From: Kineosporia sp. A_224
Lineage (GTDB): Bacteria; Actinomycetota; Actinomycetes; Actinomycetales; Kineosporiaceae
Length of the DNA: 46,652 nt
Assembly (NCBI RefSeq): GCF_002198655.1
Contig: NZ_MWLN01000175.1
Location: 10,801 to 57,452 of the forward strand
Reading direction: 5' to 3'
The position numbers were made by a program, and so were the translations under genes. The notes below the pieces were generated by a model, which was given only the letters and a program-made list of their open reading frames with translations, was not told the DNA's origin and did no database searches. Below are positions 24,969-35,069 of the stretch, in pieces; positions within the stretch are counted from its first letter, which is position 1; every line of letters starts with the position of its first letter.

Positions 24969-25618
24969 CAGCCCTTGCCGTCGGTCACCGAGGTCGGAGG
25001 CACCGTGTCGCCAGGGGGCGCCTCCGGGTGTGCGACGTGCGGGGCCGGTCCGCGGTTCCCACCGTTCTGGCCGGTCGCGACGGCCCGCTGCGGGCGCAGG
25101 ATCAGGGCGAGGGCGGCCCGGCCGCGCGAGCAGCGCGACTTCACCGTGCCCTCGGCGACGCCGAGCACCTGGGCGGCCTCGGCGACGGACATGTCCTCCA
25201 TGTCGACGAGGACGATCGCGGCCCGCTGGGCGGGCGGCAGGGTCGCGAGCGCCGCCCGGACGTCGAGCCGCACCTCGGTCGAGTGGTGGTCGTCACGGCG
25301 GTGCGCGACCTCGGTGTCCCCGAGCGGGACGGTGGGGCGGGCCTGCCGGCGGCGCACCCGGTCCAGGCAGGCGTTGACGACGACGCGGTGCAGCCACGTC
25401 GTCACGGCCGCCTCGCCGCGGTAGCTGGCCGCGTTGCGGAAGGCCGAGATGAGGGCGTCCTGGAGCGCGTCGGCCGCCTCCTCGCGGTCGCCGAGCGTGC
25501 GCATGGCCACGGCCCAGAGCCGGTCCCGGTGCCGGGCGACGAGGACGGCGAACGCCCCTGCGTCGCCGGCCACGTGGTCGGCCATCAGGGCGCGGTCGTC
25601 CCGCGGGTCGGTGGTCAC
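24965..25618 (-). CDS. sigM: ECF RNA polymerase sigma factor, SigM-like
   Basis: Group 4 sigma factor of 217 residues. Region 2 contains LGDREEAADALQDALISAFRNAASYRGEAAVTTW (helices recognising the -10), and region 4 contains LPPAQRAAIVLVDMEDMSVAEAA followed by VAEGTVKSRCSRGRAAL (the -35 helix-turn-helix). A poorly conserved 35-residue tail follows. The name rests on synteny: in actinobacteria the sigma gene between murJ and trxB is sigM. It sits 16 bases after the pseudokinase gene, so it may be co-transcribed with the cell-wall genes. Confidence 0.92.
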   Translation of the reverse strand: MTTDPRDDRALMADHVAGDAGAFAVLVARHRDRLWAVAMRTLGDREEAADALQDALISAFRNAASYRGEAAVTTWLHRVVVNACLDRVRRRQARPTVPLGDTEVAHRRDDHHSTEVRLDVRAALATLPPAQRAAIVLVDMEDMSVAEAAQVLGVAEGTVKSRCSRGRAALALILRPQRAVATGQNGGNRGPAPHVAHPEAPPGDTVPPTSVTDGKGW

Positions 25619-25634
25619 GGCCGGGCTCCTCGGG

Positions 25635-27734
25635 TCACCGCAGCTGGATGTCGGAGACGAACAGCTGCCCCTGGCCGTCGACCTCGGGCAGCCGCGTCAC
25701 CCACAGGATGAGCCACTGGGAGGCGATCGGGGTGGTCGGCCGGAGCACGGCCCTGCCGTCCGAGATCGGGGCGCTCGCGATGACCGTCGACCCCTCGAAG
25801 TCCGGTCCGTCGGCGAGCCTCAGCTCGAGGACGCCGTCGCTGCCCCGGGTGTCGATGTCGACCTCGGTGACGGTCGCGCGCTCCTCGAGCTTGAGCGCGA
25901 GCCCGAGGCCGTCCTTGAGGCCGCCGAAGGACTGCGTCTTGTACTGCGAGCTGCGCCAGGCGGTGTCCGGGTCGCCGTCGACGGCGCGGGAGACGAGCGC
26001 GTCGTTCTCCTCGTCGTCGCCCAGCGGGTCGAGGGCGCGGACGCCGTCGATGACGGGCGGTGCCGACGACGCCGTCGGGGACGTGGACGGCGAGGGGCTC
26101 ACCGACGAGGACGGCCCGGAGGACGGCGTGGGCACCGACGGGCCGGACGTCGACGGCACCGGCGTGACGCCGCCGGCCTCGTCGCCGCCGCTGCCGAAGT
26201 CGCGCAGCGACCACAGGGCCACGGCGAGCAGCACGACGACGACCCCGGCGACGATCCCGAGGACGAGCCGGGACTGGTCACGGGTCGGCCGGGTCAGCGG
26301 TGCGGGCGGCAGGAACGGCCCGAGGTACTCCTCGCCCTCGTCCGCCTTGCCGAAGCCCGTCCACGGACCGCCGCCGCCCGCCGTCCCGACGACCCCGAAG
26401 GGCGCGTCGGAGTACGGGTCGGTGCCGTTCGTGGCGTAGCCGTAGCCGGCACCGTTGTCGGCCGCGGGCTGGAAGAGGTCGGCGGCCCGGCGCTGGACCC
26501 GCTCGGGGGCGGGCTGCTGCTGGGCGTGCTGGGGCTGCTGCTGGGGCTGCGGCAGCGCCGACGGCCGGGACGCGGCCGGCGCGCTCGGGGCCGCCGAGAC
26601 CGGCGCCGGCGTCTGCGGCAGCCGGATCTCGGCCGGCGGCGTCTGGACGGCGGCCGGTGCCGAAGGCTGGTGCGCGGCGGGCCGGGCGTGGTGCGGTGCC
26701 GGGCGGGAGCGGTCGGGCGACGGCTCCGGGAACGGCGGCACCACGGGACGGCCGCCGGCGGGACGGCGCACCGGCGGCGGTGGCGCCACCGGAGCGGCGG
26801 GCCTGGCCGCGGGCCGGACCGGCGGGTGCTGCACCGGCTTGGGGGCCGGGCGCGGCGCGGGCCGGTCCGGGCTGTTCAGCGCGAGGCCGCGCGGGTCGGT
26901 GAGCTGGGCGCTGCGGGCCCACGGGGCCAGCTGGTCGGCGAGCTCGGCCGGGGTGCGCGGGCCGTCGTCGTGCGGGCCGAGCGTCACCGAGCACAGCGTG
27001 TCGAGGTCGTTGGGGATCCCGGCGACGAGGTCGCCCGGGGCGACCGGCCGGCCGTTGACCCGCGGGGCGGCCCCGAGCGCCGTCGTCTGGTCCCCGGGCC
27101 AGCGGCCGGTGATCGCCGCGTAGAGGACGCTGACGAGCCCGACGGTGTCCGCCCGCTCGGCGGCCTGGGACGTCTCGAGCTCGATCCCGGCGACCGAGGC
27201 GTCGATCGCCGTCCCGGAGACCTTGACCGACCCGTCGCTCGTGATCCACACCGATCCGGGGTCGAGGCGCATGTGGTGCAGGCCGCGGCTGCCGGCGCGG
27301 GCGAGCGCCTGGGACGCCTCGCCGATGATCCGGCGGGCCGTCTCGGCGCGCAGCGGTGCAGCGGCGACGGCGTCGGCGAGGCTGCGGCCGTTGACGTGCT
27401 CACTGACGATGTACGTCGCGTGCCCGCGCGGGACGGCCTGCGAGCCGACGTCGAGGATGCGGACCAGGCGGGGGTCCTCGGCGAGGGCCGCGCGCCGCGC
27501 GGCGTCGACGATGTCCTCGGACTGGGGGTGGGCCGCGTCGAGCACCCGGACGACGACCGGCCGATCGAGGGTCTGGTCGACGGCACGCCACAGCGACCCG
27601 CCGGAGCCGGCCTGGAGCCGCTCCTCGAGTCGGTACCGTCCTGCGAGGACGTATCCCTGGCCGACGCCGTCCAGCCCCGTACTCCCCTCCGAAGACGCCG
27701 TCAGCCCCATCCGAAGGCATCCGGCGGCCCCCAT
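25635..27734 (-). CDS. Membrane pseudokinase with extracytoplasmic discoidin-like domain, MurJ partner
   Basis: A 699-residue protein. Residues about 34-290 have a Ser/Thr kinase fold that is catalytically dead: the ATP-anchoring Lys is Arg63, the HRD/Asn loop reads HMRLDPGSV at 154-162 without the catalytic Asp or Asn, and the DFG position reads VSGTAID at 172-178. A long Pro/Ala linker follows, then one transmembrane helix at about 488-508. The C-terminal domain (about 570-699) has DGDPDTAWRSSQY and ends DIQLR, like F5/8-type C domains. In M. tuberculosis the same parts are fused to MurJ (MviN), phosphorylated by PknB and bound by FhaA. The ATG at 27734 is used; 27710 is an alternative. Confidence 0.88.
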   Translation of the reverse strand: MGAAGCLRMGLTASSEGSTGLDGVGQGYVLAGRYRLEERLQAGSGGSLWRAVDQTLDRPVVVRVLDAAHPQSEDIVDAARRAALAEDPRLVRILDVGSQAVPRGHATYIVSEHVNGRSLADAVAAAPLRAETARRIIGEASQALARAGSRGLHHMRLDPGSVWITSDGSVKVSGTAIDASVAGIELETSQAAERADTVGLVSVLYAAITGRWPGDQTTALGAAPRVNGRPVAPGDLVAGIPNDLDTLCSVTLGPHDDGPRTPAELADQLAPWARSAQLTDPRGLALNSPDRPAPRPAPKPVQHPPVRPAARPAAPVAPPPPVRRPAGGRPVVPPFPEPSPDRSRPAPHHARPAAHQPSAPAAVQTPPAEIRLPQTPAPVSAAPSAPAASRPSALPQPQQQPQHAQQQPAPERVQRRAADLFQPAADNGAGYGYATNGTDPYSDAPFGVVGTAGGGGPWTGFGKADEGEEYLGPFLPPAPLTRPTRDQSRLVLGIVAGVVVVLLAVALWSLRDFGSGGDEAGGVTPVPSTSGPSVPTPSSGPSSSVSPSPSTSPTASSAPPVIDGVRALDPLGDDEENDALVSRAVDGDPDTAWRSSQYKTQSFGGLKDGLGLALKLEERATVTEVDIDTRGSDGVLELRLADGPDFEGSTVIASAPISDGRAVLRPTTPIASQWLILWVTRLPEVDGQGQLFVSDIQLR

Positions 27735-27920
27735 GCTAGGCCGACCGGCGCCGTACTGGCACCGTCGAGAGTCCCCGGACGTCGCCGCACGGTGCGCCGG
27801 AGACGCTCGGTGGTCGGCGCCTACGCTGCGCGGCCAGCGAATCCGCGGGACGCGTGACGTGGGGTAACGATTGCGGAACGGATCGTGGTGGTCCGGATCC
27901 CTGGCTCCCGTGCGCCCGGG

Positions 27921-28292
27921 TCAGGGCGCCGGGGGTGTGCTCCCGTCGACCTCGACGACCGCGCGGTCCCGCAGCGCGGGCACCCGGGCGAGCAGGTGGG
28001 TGCGGGCCGTCCGCCGGACGACGAGGTGCACGCCGCCGTCCGCGTCGACCCGGAAGCTCTCCCGCGGCACGGTCGCCGTCGGGTCGCTCTCGTGCACCCG
28101 CACCACGCCGTCCGCGTAGGCGCGCTCGACCGAGCCGGTCCGCGCGAGCGTGCCGCTCGCCCGGGACGCGGCCGCGGCGGCGAGGTCCGCGCCGGAGAGC
28201 CGGGTCGCCCCGACCGAGACGGCGTCGAAGCCGACGAGGGACACCGCGGCGAGGGCGACCCCCGCCGTGAGCCAGCCCGTCAGCCCGGTCAT
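27921..28292 (-). CDS. Small protein with N-terminal membrane anchor, unassigned
   Basis: A 123-residue product. After a short leader it has a hydrophobic helix WLTAGVALAAVSLVGFDAV, then an Ala-rich helix and a hydrophilic C-terminal half with VVRVHESDPTATVPRESFRV. The arrangement recalls small TadE-like pseudopilin or exported proteins but I cannot assign it. The ATG at 28292 has no visible Shine-Dalgarno sequence. It sits 55 bases after murJ in the same direction. The 186 bases between it and the pseudokinase start contain nothing I recognise. Confidence 0.65.
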   Translation of the reverse strand: MTGLTGWLTAGVALAAVSLVGFDAVSVGATRLSGADLAAAAASRASGTLARTGSVERAYADGVVRVHESDPTATVPRESFRVDADGGVHLVVRRTARTHLLARVPALRDRAVVEVDGSTPPAP

Positions 28293-28347
28293 GGACGACT
28301 GTGTCGGCGCGACACACCTCGGGGTTGAACGGAACCACCCGTGCGGG

Positions 28348-30453
28348 TCAGCGGCGCCGCAGCCGCCCGACGAACGGCTCGACGAGGTCGTCGAGCTCGC
28401 GGACCTGGAGCACCTTGAGCACCGCGACGTACACGACGACCATGACGAGCCCCGCGACGACGAGCCCGAGGGCGACGGCCCCGGCACCCTGGCCGAGCCA
28501 CGCGAGGACGAACACCTTGACCGACCAGCCGGCGACTGCCGCGAGGGCGGCACCGACGACGAGCCGCACGTGGGTCCGGACGATCTGCGCGACGCCGACC
28601 CCGCCGAGATGGACCCGCACCTGGGCCAGCGACATGGTGGCGCCGACGACGAGCGAGAGCGCGAGCGCGGCACCCGCGCCGACGACGATCTGGGCGCCGT
28701 CCAGCTGCCAGCGGACGAGCAGCACCCCGCCCACCCACACGAGGGTCTGCACGAGCTGGACGCCGAACGGGGTCTTCGCGTCCTCGTAGGCGTAGAACAC
28801 CCGCTGCGCCAGGTACTGCGCGGAGTAGGCGACGAGCCCGATGCCCATCGCCGTCGCGGTCCAGCCGATGACGTCGGTCTGCTCCCGGCTGCTCGCGCCG
28901 AACATGACGAAGGCGAGGTCCCGGGCGAGCACGAGGAACCCGGCCGCGGCGAGCACGGTCGCGATCCCGACCGTGCGCAGGCCGAGCGACAGGTCGGCGC
29001 GGACGTCGTCCCGCCGGCCGTCGGCCGCCGCCCGGGACATCCGGGTGAAGATCGCGGTGACGAGCGAGACGGCGACGAGCGAGTGCGGCAGCACGAAGAT
29101 CAGGTAGGCGCTGTCGTAGATGATCCGGCCGGCGCCCTTCCCGCCGTTCGTGGCCGCGGCGACACCACCGGCGTTCACCGTCTTCGACGCGACGATGTAC
29201 CCGAGCTGGGCGACCAGGACGGCGGCGAAGGTCCAGCCGGCGACCGTGCTCGCGGTCCCGAGACCGACGCCGCGCAGGCCCCAGCGGAACCGGAACGTGA
29301 AGCCGCTGCGCCGCAGCACCGGCACGAGGACGAGCGCCTGCGAGGCGACGCCGAGGGTCGCCGTCCCCGCGAAGAGCGCGATGAGCCCGGGCGACCACGC
29401 CGACATCGGCTGGTCGCCCTTCGGGTCGGCGCCCGCGACGGCGACGAAGCAGAGCACGCCGAGGATCGCCACGACGTTGTTGACGACCGGGGCCCACATG
29501 TACGGCCCGAACGAGCCGCGCGCGTTGAGCACCTGCCCGAGCAGCGTGTACAGCCCGTAGAAGAAGACCTGCGGGAGGCACCAGAACGCGAACGCGACGC
29601 CGAGCGCGAGCTGCTCGGGCCCCCACTTGTCGGAGTACAGGAGGACGAGCAGGGGTGCCGCCGCGGTGATGAGCAGCGTCGCGACCGCGAGGATGACGAC
29701 CGACATCGACAGCAGCCGGTCGACGTACTCCCGGCCCGGCTCGCCGCGCTTCATCGCCCGGCTGATCTGGGGCACGAGGACGGCGTTGAGCGCGCCGCCC
29801 GCGATGAGGATGTAGAGGTTGTTCGGGATCGTGTTCGCGGTCGTGAACGTGTCACCGACGAGCTCGAGGCCGATCGCCCATGCGACGACGATCGCCCGGG
29901 CCATCCCGAGGATCCGCGAGACGAGGGTGCCCGCGGCCATGAGGGCGCTGCTGCGCATGACCGCGGCGGTGGACCCGGCCCCCGCCGCGTCCTGCTGCCC
30001 GTCCCGCGCTCCCGGCACTGTCGGTGCTCCGGACGCCTCCGCGTCGCCCGCAACCCCGCCCGGTGCCGGACCGCCTGGTCCGCCCGGTCCGCCTGGTGGT
30101 CTCGGCAGCTCGTCGACGCTGGTCGCGGCGCCGGCGGCCCGCAGCGACCGGCGGCTCGGGTACGGCCGGCTGCCGGGGGTGCCGACCGGGCCGGCGGCCG
30201 CGACGTGCTCGGCGTAGGCGGTCCGGGCCAGGTCCGACAGGTCGATCCCGGTCGGGATCGTCTCCGGCGGCTGCATGACCGGCGTCGCTCCGGGGGCCGC
30301 CGGCGGGAGCGAGACCTCCCAGTCCCATTCCGAGGTCCGCTTGTCGGCGACGTGCCGGCCGCGGCCGCGGGCCCTCGGCGCGCTGCGCTGCACGGGCCCG
30401 GTCCACTCGTCCTGGCCCGGGCCGGGTCGCCGGTCGGGTCGTTGGTCGCTCAT
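28348..30453 (-). CDS. murJ: Lipid II flippase MurJ (MviN family)
   Basis: Flips lipid II across the cytoplasmic membrane for peptidoglycan assembly. Of 701 residues, about 165 form a disordered Pro/Gly-rich cytoplasmic leader. The MOP-superfamily core of some 14 helices starts at SALMAAGTLVSRILGMARAI. Other markers are NTIPNNLYILIAGGALNAVLVP, FWCLPQVFFYGLYTLLGQVLNARG, and YAYEDAKTPFGVQ. It ends shortly after the last helix; the pseudokinase fused to MurJ in mycobacteria is a separate gene here. The start overlaps the DUF6049-like gene by four bases. Confidence 0.95.
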   Translation of the reverse strand: MSDQRPDRRPGPGQDEWTGPVQRSAPRARGRGRHVADKRTSEWDWEVSLPPAAPGATPVMQPPETIPTGIDLSDLARTAYAEHVAAAGPVGTPGSRPYPSRRSLRAAGAATSVDELPRPPGGPGGPGGPAPGGVAGDAEASGAPTVPGARDGQQDAAGAGSTAAVMRSSALMAAGTLVSRILGMARAIVVAWAIGLELVGDTFTTANTIPNNLYILIAGGALNAVLVPQISRAMKRGEPGREYVDRLLSMSVVILAVATLLITAAAPLLVLLYSDKWGPEQLALGVAFAFWCLPQVFFYGLYTLLGQVLNARGSFGPYMWAPVVNNVVAILGVLCFVAVAGADPKGDQPMSAWSPGLIALFAGTATLGVASQALVLVPVLRRSGFTFRFRWGLRGVGLGTASTVAGWTFAAVLVAQLGYIVASKTVNAGGVAAATNGGKGAGRIIYDSAYLIFVLPHSLVAVSLVTAIFTRMSRAAADGRRDDVRADLSLGLRTVGIATVLAAAGFLVLARDLAFVMFGASSREQTDVIGWTATAMGIGLVAYSAQYLAQRVFYAYEDAKTPFGVQLVQTLVWVGGVLLVRWQLDGAQIVVGAGAALALSLVVGATMSLAQVRVHLGGVGVAQIVRTHVRLVVGAALAAVAGWSVKVFVLAWLGQGAGAVALGLVVAGLVMVVVYVAVLKVLQVRELDDLVEPFVGRLRRR

Positions 30454-32960
30454 CGGGCACCGTCCCGGGGGACGACGTCGAGCGGCCGGGCAGCGGGCGG
30501 TGCATCGTCCGCCGGGGTGTCGTCCGCCGGGGTGTCGTCCGCCGGGGCGCCGTCCGCCTCGGCGAGCACCCGGCCGGTGTCGTCGACGAGGACGCGCCCG
30601 ACGTCGTCCGGGTCGGGCACGGTGTCCAGCGGCACCGAGGGCCGGCGGCCGCGACGGACGCCGCGGACCAGGCCGACGACGAGCAGCAGCACGAGGCCGC
30701 CGCCGACGACGGCGATGCCGCGGTTCTCCCAGTCGCTGCGCACCCGGACCGGGATCGTCACGGGCTCGGTGACCTGCCGCAGGTCCGGCGTGAGGAGCGT
30801 GACGTCGACGTCGACGTCGCCGTCAGCGATGGCCCGCACCGGCACGAGGGCCTGCCGCTGGGCCTTGGCCCCGACGGTCACCGGCACCGCCTCGTCGACG
30901 ACGAGCCGGCCGGACCGCGGCCGCAGCGCGACGACGACCCGGACGTCGACGTCGAGGTCGTTCTGCACGGTGACAGGCAGGTTGCCGGTCTGCGCCAGCA
31001 GGTTCTTCGAGCTCCCGACGGCGACCCGGACCCCGCCGTAGAGCCGGTCGACGGCCCGCCCGAGGTTGCGGGTGCGGGCGTCGAGGCGCTGCGGGTCGCT
31101 GCGCCACGCGGTGCCGGCCAGGGAGAGCGACTCGCGCTCGAGCGGCCGGACGACGGGGTCCGGGTCGACGAGCGCGGGGGCGAAGCGGGCCAGCCGGCGG
31201 CGGGACGACGCGACGAGCCGCAGCGCGTCGGCGGCGAGCTCGGCCTTGCGCGCGGCGGCGGGGTAGCTCAGGGTGCGGGCGCTCGTCCGGCCCGCGGCCT
31301 CGGTCCGCAGGCTGCCGGCCGTGGTGAGCGCGACCCAGGACGTCGACCGCAGCGTCGCGAGCACCTGGGACAGGCTCGAGCCGTCGACCCGCCAGTCCCG
31401 GGGGGCGACGACGAGCACGCTGCGCCCGGTGCCGCCGGCCGCCGCGGGGGCGTCGAGCGACTCCCGGGCGGTCGCCGCGAGGTCGGCGACGAGCCGCTGC
31501 TGGGCCAGGGCGTCGCCGCCGCGGCCCGCGGCGGCGAACGCCGAGGACATCACGTCGTCCGCGACGAGCCCGCCGACCGTGCCGTCGGTGACCGTGACGC
31601 TGCTGCGGGGCAGCGGCGTGACGTCCGGCCCCCCGGTCGAGGGCTGCGCGGCGCCGGCGAGGACGAGGTCGGTGAGCCCGGTGCGGGCGACCAGGTCCGC
31701 CGTCGCGCGGTCGGCGAACCCGTCGACGGGCCAGGCGAGGCCGGACGGCAGCGCCGCGCCGAGCGCCGTCCGGGCCGCGCTGTCCCCGGCGGTGAGCGCG
31801 GCGGTGAGCAGGTCGGGCTGCTTGGCGCGGGCCAGCGCGGCCAGGTCGGGGTCGCCGAACGGCAGGGCGCGGACGTCCTGCCGGCCGATCGACTCCTTGA
31901 CCGTCGAGAGCCACTCCTGCGCGCCGGGCACCTGGGCCGAGACGTCCCCGGACGTCGTCCCCGCACCGTCGCCGCCCGTGCCGCCGGCCCCGGCGGACGT
32001 CGTGGGCGCGCCGTCCGCGGGGGCCGAGGCCGTGCCGGACGGCGTCGCCGTGGCGGTCCCGGTGCCGGTGCCGTCGTCGTCGGCCCGGCCCGCGCGGTAG
32101 GCCGCGAGCAGCAGCGCGGGGTCGACGGCCCAGGTCAGCCCCGGGGTCGTCGCGGCGACCCGGGTCAGCCGGCCGATCCGGCCGGTGGGGGAGAGGTCCT
32201 CGAGGGTCTGCGCGTCGGGGGCCGAGACGTCCGGGACCGGGCGGGTGGAGACGAGCGGCACGAGGACGCCGAGCCGCAGCGTCGGCGGGGCCGCCTCGGG
32301 GCTCCACACGGTGAAGGTCCGCTGCGCGCCGACCACGCTGCGGCGCCCGGCGGCGTCCGCGCTCGCGGGCGTGCCGGCCCGCACCGCCGCACCGACGAGC
32401 TCCACGGTGACGCCGCGCGGCCCGAAGGACGCCGACCCGTCGGGCAGGCCGAACGAGGTGTCGACCTCCTTGCGGGCGGTGAAGGTCGCGGTCGCGCCCG
32501 GGGCGAGCCGCCCGGCGATCTTCGTCGTGACGACGATCTTGCCGGGGAACTCGTCGCCCTCGCCCGCGGCCCACGCCTCGATCGCGGCCCGGCTGCGGAT
32601 CCGCTCGGGCCGGATGTGGACGTCGACGCTCAGCGCCCCGAGCGTCGACCGGGTCGTGTTGCGCACCGTGCCGGTCACCGTGAGCACGGCCCCGGGCACA
32701 AGGGTGCCCGGGGTGAGACCGGTGACCGTGACGGCGCCGTCGCCCGTGGACGTCGCGGACCGCTGCGGCGCCGCGTCGGCGATCGCGGCGGCGGCCGGCG
32801 GCGGTTCGGTGAACGGGGTCGCCAGGGCGGCGCCGGGGGAGGCCGCGGCCAGCACCGTCGCGACGGCGCCCGCCGCGGCGGCCAGCACCCGGACCAGACC
32901 CGGCAGACCCGGCGGCCCCGGGGTCCGGACGGCGGCGCCGGTCACCGCGGGGGCGTTCAC
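30450..32960 (-). CDS. DUF6049-like exported membrane protein
   Basis: An 836-residue protein with a signal-like hydrophobic segment at about 20-46 ([25 protein letters not shown]) and a C-terminal membrane helix ([17 protein letters not shown]) followed by a basic, acidic-ended tail. The large outer part begins with a beta-sandwich-like region ([23 protein letters not shown]). Its late part has paired beta strands ([22 protein letters not shown]). The family has no known activity but is encoded beside murJ across actinobacteria. It overlaps both the Nudix gene upstream and murJ downstream by four bases, so the three are coupled. Confidence 0.82.
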   Translation of the reverse strand: MNAPAVTGAAVRTPGPPGLPGLVRVLAAAAGAVATVLAAASPGAALATPFTEPPPAAAAIADAAPQRSATSTGDGAVTVTGLTPGTLVPGAVLTVTGTVRNTTRSTLGALSVDVHIRPERIRSRAAIEAWAAGEGDEFPGKIVVTTKIAGRLAPGATATFTARKEVDTSFGLPDGSASFGPRGVTVELVGAAVRAGTPASADAAGRRSVVGAQRTFTVWSPEAAPPTLRLGVLVPLVSTRPVPDVSAPDAQTLEDLSPTGRIGRLTRVAATTPGLTWAVDPALLLAAYRAGRADDDGTGTGTATATPSGTASAPADGAPTTSAGAGGTGGDGAGTTSGDVSAQVPGAQEWLSTVKESIGRQDVRALPFGDPDLAALARAKQPDLLTAALTAGDSAARTALGAALPSGLAWPVDGFADRATADLVARTGLTDLVLAGAAQPSTGGPDVTPLPRSSVTVTDGTVGGLVADDVMSSAFAAAGRGGDALAQQRLVADLAATARESLDAPAAAGGTGRSVLVVAPRDWRVDGSSLSQVLATLRSTSWVALTTAGSLRTEAAGRTSARTLSYPAAARKAELAADALRLVASSRRRLARFAPALVDPDPVVRPLERESLSLAGTAWRSDPQRLDARTRNLGRAVDRLYGGVRVAVGSSKNLLAQTGNLPVTVQNDLDVDVRVVVALRPRSGRLVVDEAVPVTVGAKAQRQALVPVRAIADGDVDVDVTLLTPDLRQVTEPVTIPVRVRSDWENRGIAVVGGGLVLLLVVGLVRGVRRGRRPSVPLDTVPDPDDVGRVLVDDTGRVLAEADGAPADDTPADDTPADDAPPAARPLDVVPRDGAR

Positions 32961-33451
32961 GCGGTGTCCGCGAGGCGCGCGGTCGCGGCCCGCGCGATCT
33001 TGCGTTCGTTGGGGAACTCGAGCACGCGCCCGAGGTCGTCGAGCGCCACCCAGGCGACGTCGACCGCCTCCCGGTCCGGGTCGCCCTCGACCGTCAGCTC
33101 ACCGCCGGTGGCCTCGAGGAGGTAGTGGTGGACCCGCTTGTGGATCCGCCGGCCCTCGGCGGAGAACCAGAAGTCGATCGTCCCGAGCGCGCAGATCAGC
33201 CGGCCGTGGATGCCGGTCTCCTCGGCGATCTCCCGGACGGCGGCCTGCTCGGGCGTCTCGCCGTCCTCCAGGTGGCCCTTGGGCAGGCACCACTCGACCC
33301 GGCCGGCCCGGTTGACCCGGGCGATCACGGCCGCGCACGGCCGGGCGCGCGCGAGGTCCACGACGAGGCCGCCCGCGGAGAGCTCCTCGACCGTCGGCAT
33401 CGACCGTCGCTGGTCGCGCGAGGGCCGGGACGGTCGGGACATGCCCTTCAC
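32957..33451 (-). CDS. Nudix hydrolase (MutT family)
   Basis: Hydrolyses a nucleoside diphosphate linked to another moiety; the substrate is unknown. The 164-residue protein has a complete Nudix box at residues 59-81: G-x5-E-x7-REIAEETG-I, preceded by VEWCLPK. The ATG at 33451 is used; a second ATG ([11 protein letters not shown]) would shorten the basic leader. It is divergent from pcnA with about 120 bases between, and starts the murJ operon on this strand. Confidence 0.93.
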   Translation of the reverse strand: MKGMSRPSRPSRDQRRSMPTVEELSAGGLVVDLARARPCAAVIARVNRAGRVEWCLPKGHLEDGETPEQAAVREIAEETGIHGRLICALGTIDFWFSAEGRRIHKRVHHYLLEATGGELTVEGDPDREAVDVAWVALDDLGRVLEFPNERKIARAATARLADTA

Positions 33452-33569
33452 TGTAATGGGGCACCCCCTTCACCCGGCCGCCCCCGAAGGTCTGCCGCGA
33501 CCGATCCTGCGACCGGTCCGCAGGAATCCGGTCAGGGACGGGCGCCGGGATCTGGCAGGCTTGACGGTC

Positions 33570-35045
33570 GTGCCGCCGTCCCCGTCCCTGCTGCTCGTGC
33601 CGTCGTCCGTCGACGAGGCACGGCGCCGGCTCGCGGCCGCCCTCCTCGTGCTCGACCCGGTCGTCGGCGAGCTCGGCGTGCTCTTCGAGCGGGCGGGCCA
33701 CCGGCTGGCCCTCGTCGGCGGCCCGGTGCGGGACGCCGTCCTCGCCCGCAGCTCGCCCGACCTCGACTTCACGACCGACGCCCGCCCGGACGACACGATC
33801 GCCGTCCTCAAGCGGTGGGGCGACGCCCACTGGGACATCGGCAAGGAGTTCGGCACGATCGGCGCCCGCAAGGGCGACGTCATCGTCGAGGTGACGACGT
33901 ACCGGTCCGAGGAGTACGACCCGACGTCCCGCAAGCCCCAGGTCGTGTTCGGCGACTCCCTCGAGGGCGACCTGCGCCGCCGCGACTTCACCGTCAACGC
34001 GATGGCCGTCGAGCTGCCGTCGATGACGTTCGTCGACCCGCACGACGGCCTCGCCGACCTCGTCGCCCGCCGGCTGCGCACCCCCGGGACCCCGCAGGAG
34101 TCGTTCGGCGACGACCCGCTGCGGATGATGCGGGCCGCCCGGTTCGCCGCCCAGCTCGGCTTCGCCGTCGACCCGGACGCCGTCCGCGCGATGCACGACA
34201 TGGCCGACCGCCTGACGATCGTCGCCGTCGAGCGCTCGCGGGTGGAGCTGGAGAAGCTGCTGCTGGCGCCCGACCCGCGCCCGGGCATCGAGCTGCTCGT
34301 CGACACCGGGCTGGCCGCGCACGTCGTCCCCGAGGTGGGGGCGCTCAAGCTCGTCGTCGACGAGCACCACCGGCACAAGGACGTCTACGAGCACTCGCTC
34401 ACCGTGCTCGCCCAGGCGATCGCCCTCGAGGACGGCCCGGACGGCGCCGTGCCCGGCCCGGACCTCGTGCTGCGGCTCGCGGCGCTGCTCCACGACATCG
34501 GCAAGCCGGCGACGCGGCGGTTCGAGGAGGGCGGCGGGGTCTCCTTCCACCACCACGAGATCGTCGGCGCCAAGCTCACCGCGAAGCGGCTCAAGGCGCT
34601 GCGGTTCGACAAGGAGACGGTCAAGGACGTCGCGCGCCTCGTCGAGCTGCACCTGCGGTTCCACGGCTACGGCGAGGGCGCCTGGACCGACTCCGCCGTC
34701 CGCCGCTACGTCACGGACGCAGGCCCGCTCCTCGACCGGCTCCACAGGCTGACCCGTTCGGACTGCACGACGCGCAACCGGCGCAAGGCCGCCCGCCTCG
34801 CCGGCGCCTACGACGACCTCGAGGCCCGGATCGCCGCCCTGCGCGAGCAGGAGGAGCTCGACTCGGTCCGCCCCGACCTCGACGGCAACGCGATCATGGA
34901 GGTCCTCGGGATCGGCCCGGGCCGCGACGTCGGCCGGGCCTGGACCTTCCTCAAGGAGCTGCGGCTCGACCGCGGGCCGCTCGACCCCGACGAGGCGCGC
35001 ACGCTCCTCGTCGAGTGGTGGAAGACCCAGCAGCCGACCGGCTGA
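33570..35045 (+). CDS. pcnA: CCA tRNA nucleotidyltransferase (poly(A) polymerase family)
   Basis: Adds or repairs the tRNA 3-prime CCA end. The 491-residue protein has the class II nucleotidyltransferase head with LVGGPVRDAVLARSSPDLDFTTD (residues 48-70), the RRRDFTVNAMAV segment and RRLRTPGTPQESFGDDPLRMMRAARFAAQLGF. The C-terminal HD-type domain has LAALLHDIGKPATRRFEEGG and HHEIVGAKL. The GTG at 33570 gives family length, but no clear ribosome-binding site is seen, so GTG 33600 is possible. It is convergent with the acetyltransferase pair. Confidence 0.94.
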   Translation: MPPSPSLLLVPSSVDEARRRLAAALLVLDPVVGELGVLFERAGHRLALVGGPVRDAVLARSSPDLDFTTDARPDDTIAVLKRWGDAHWDIGKEFGTIGARKGDVIVEVTTYRSEEYDPTSRKPQVVFGDSLEGDLRRRDFTVNAMAVELPSMTFVDPHDGLADLVARRLRTPGTPQESFGDDPLRMMRAARFAAQLGFAVDPDAVRAMHDMADRLTIVAVERSRVELEKLLLAPDPRPGIELLVDTGLAAHVVPEVGALKLVVDEHHRHKDVYEHSLTVLAQAIALEDGPDGAVPGPDLVLRLAALLHDIGKPATRRFEEGGGVSFHHHEIVGAKLTAKRLKALRFDKETVKDVARLVELHLRFHGYGEGAWTDSAVRRYVTDAGPLLDRLHRLTRSDCTTRNRRKAARLAGAYDDLEARIAALREQEELDSVRPDLDGNAIMEVLGIGPGRDVGRAWTFLKELRLDRGPLDPDEARTLLVEWWKTQQPTG

Positions 35046-35069
35046 CCGCCGGCCGGCCGCCCGCCGGCC

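Noticed and set aside
35046-35069. GC-rich dyads between convergent pcnA and the GNAT gene as a terminator
   Set aside because: The 24-base gap is made of overlapping GCC/GGC runs that can pair in many ways; no single convincing stem stands out.
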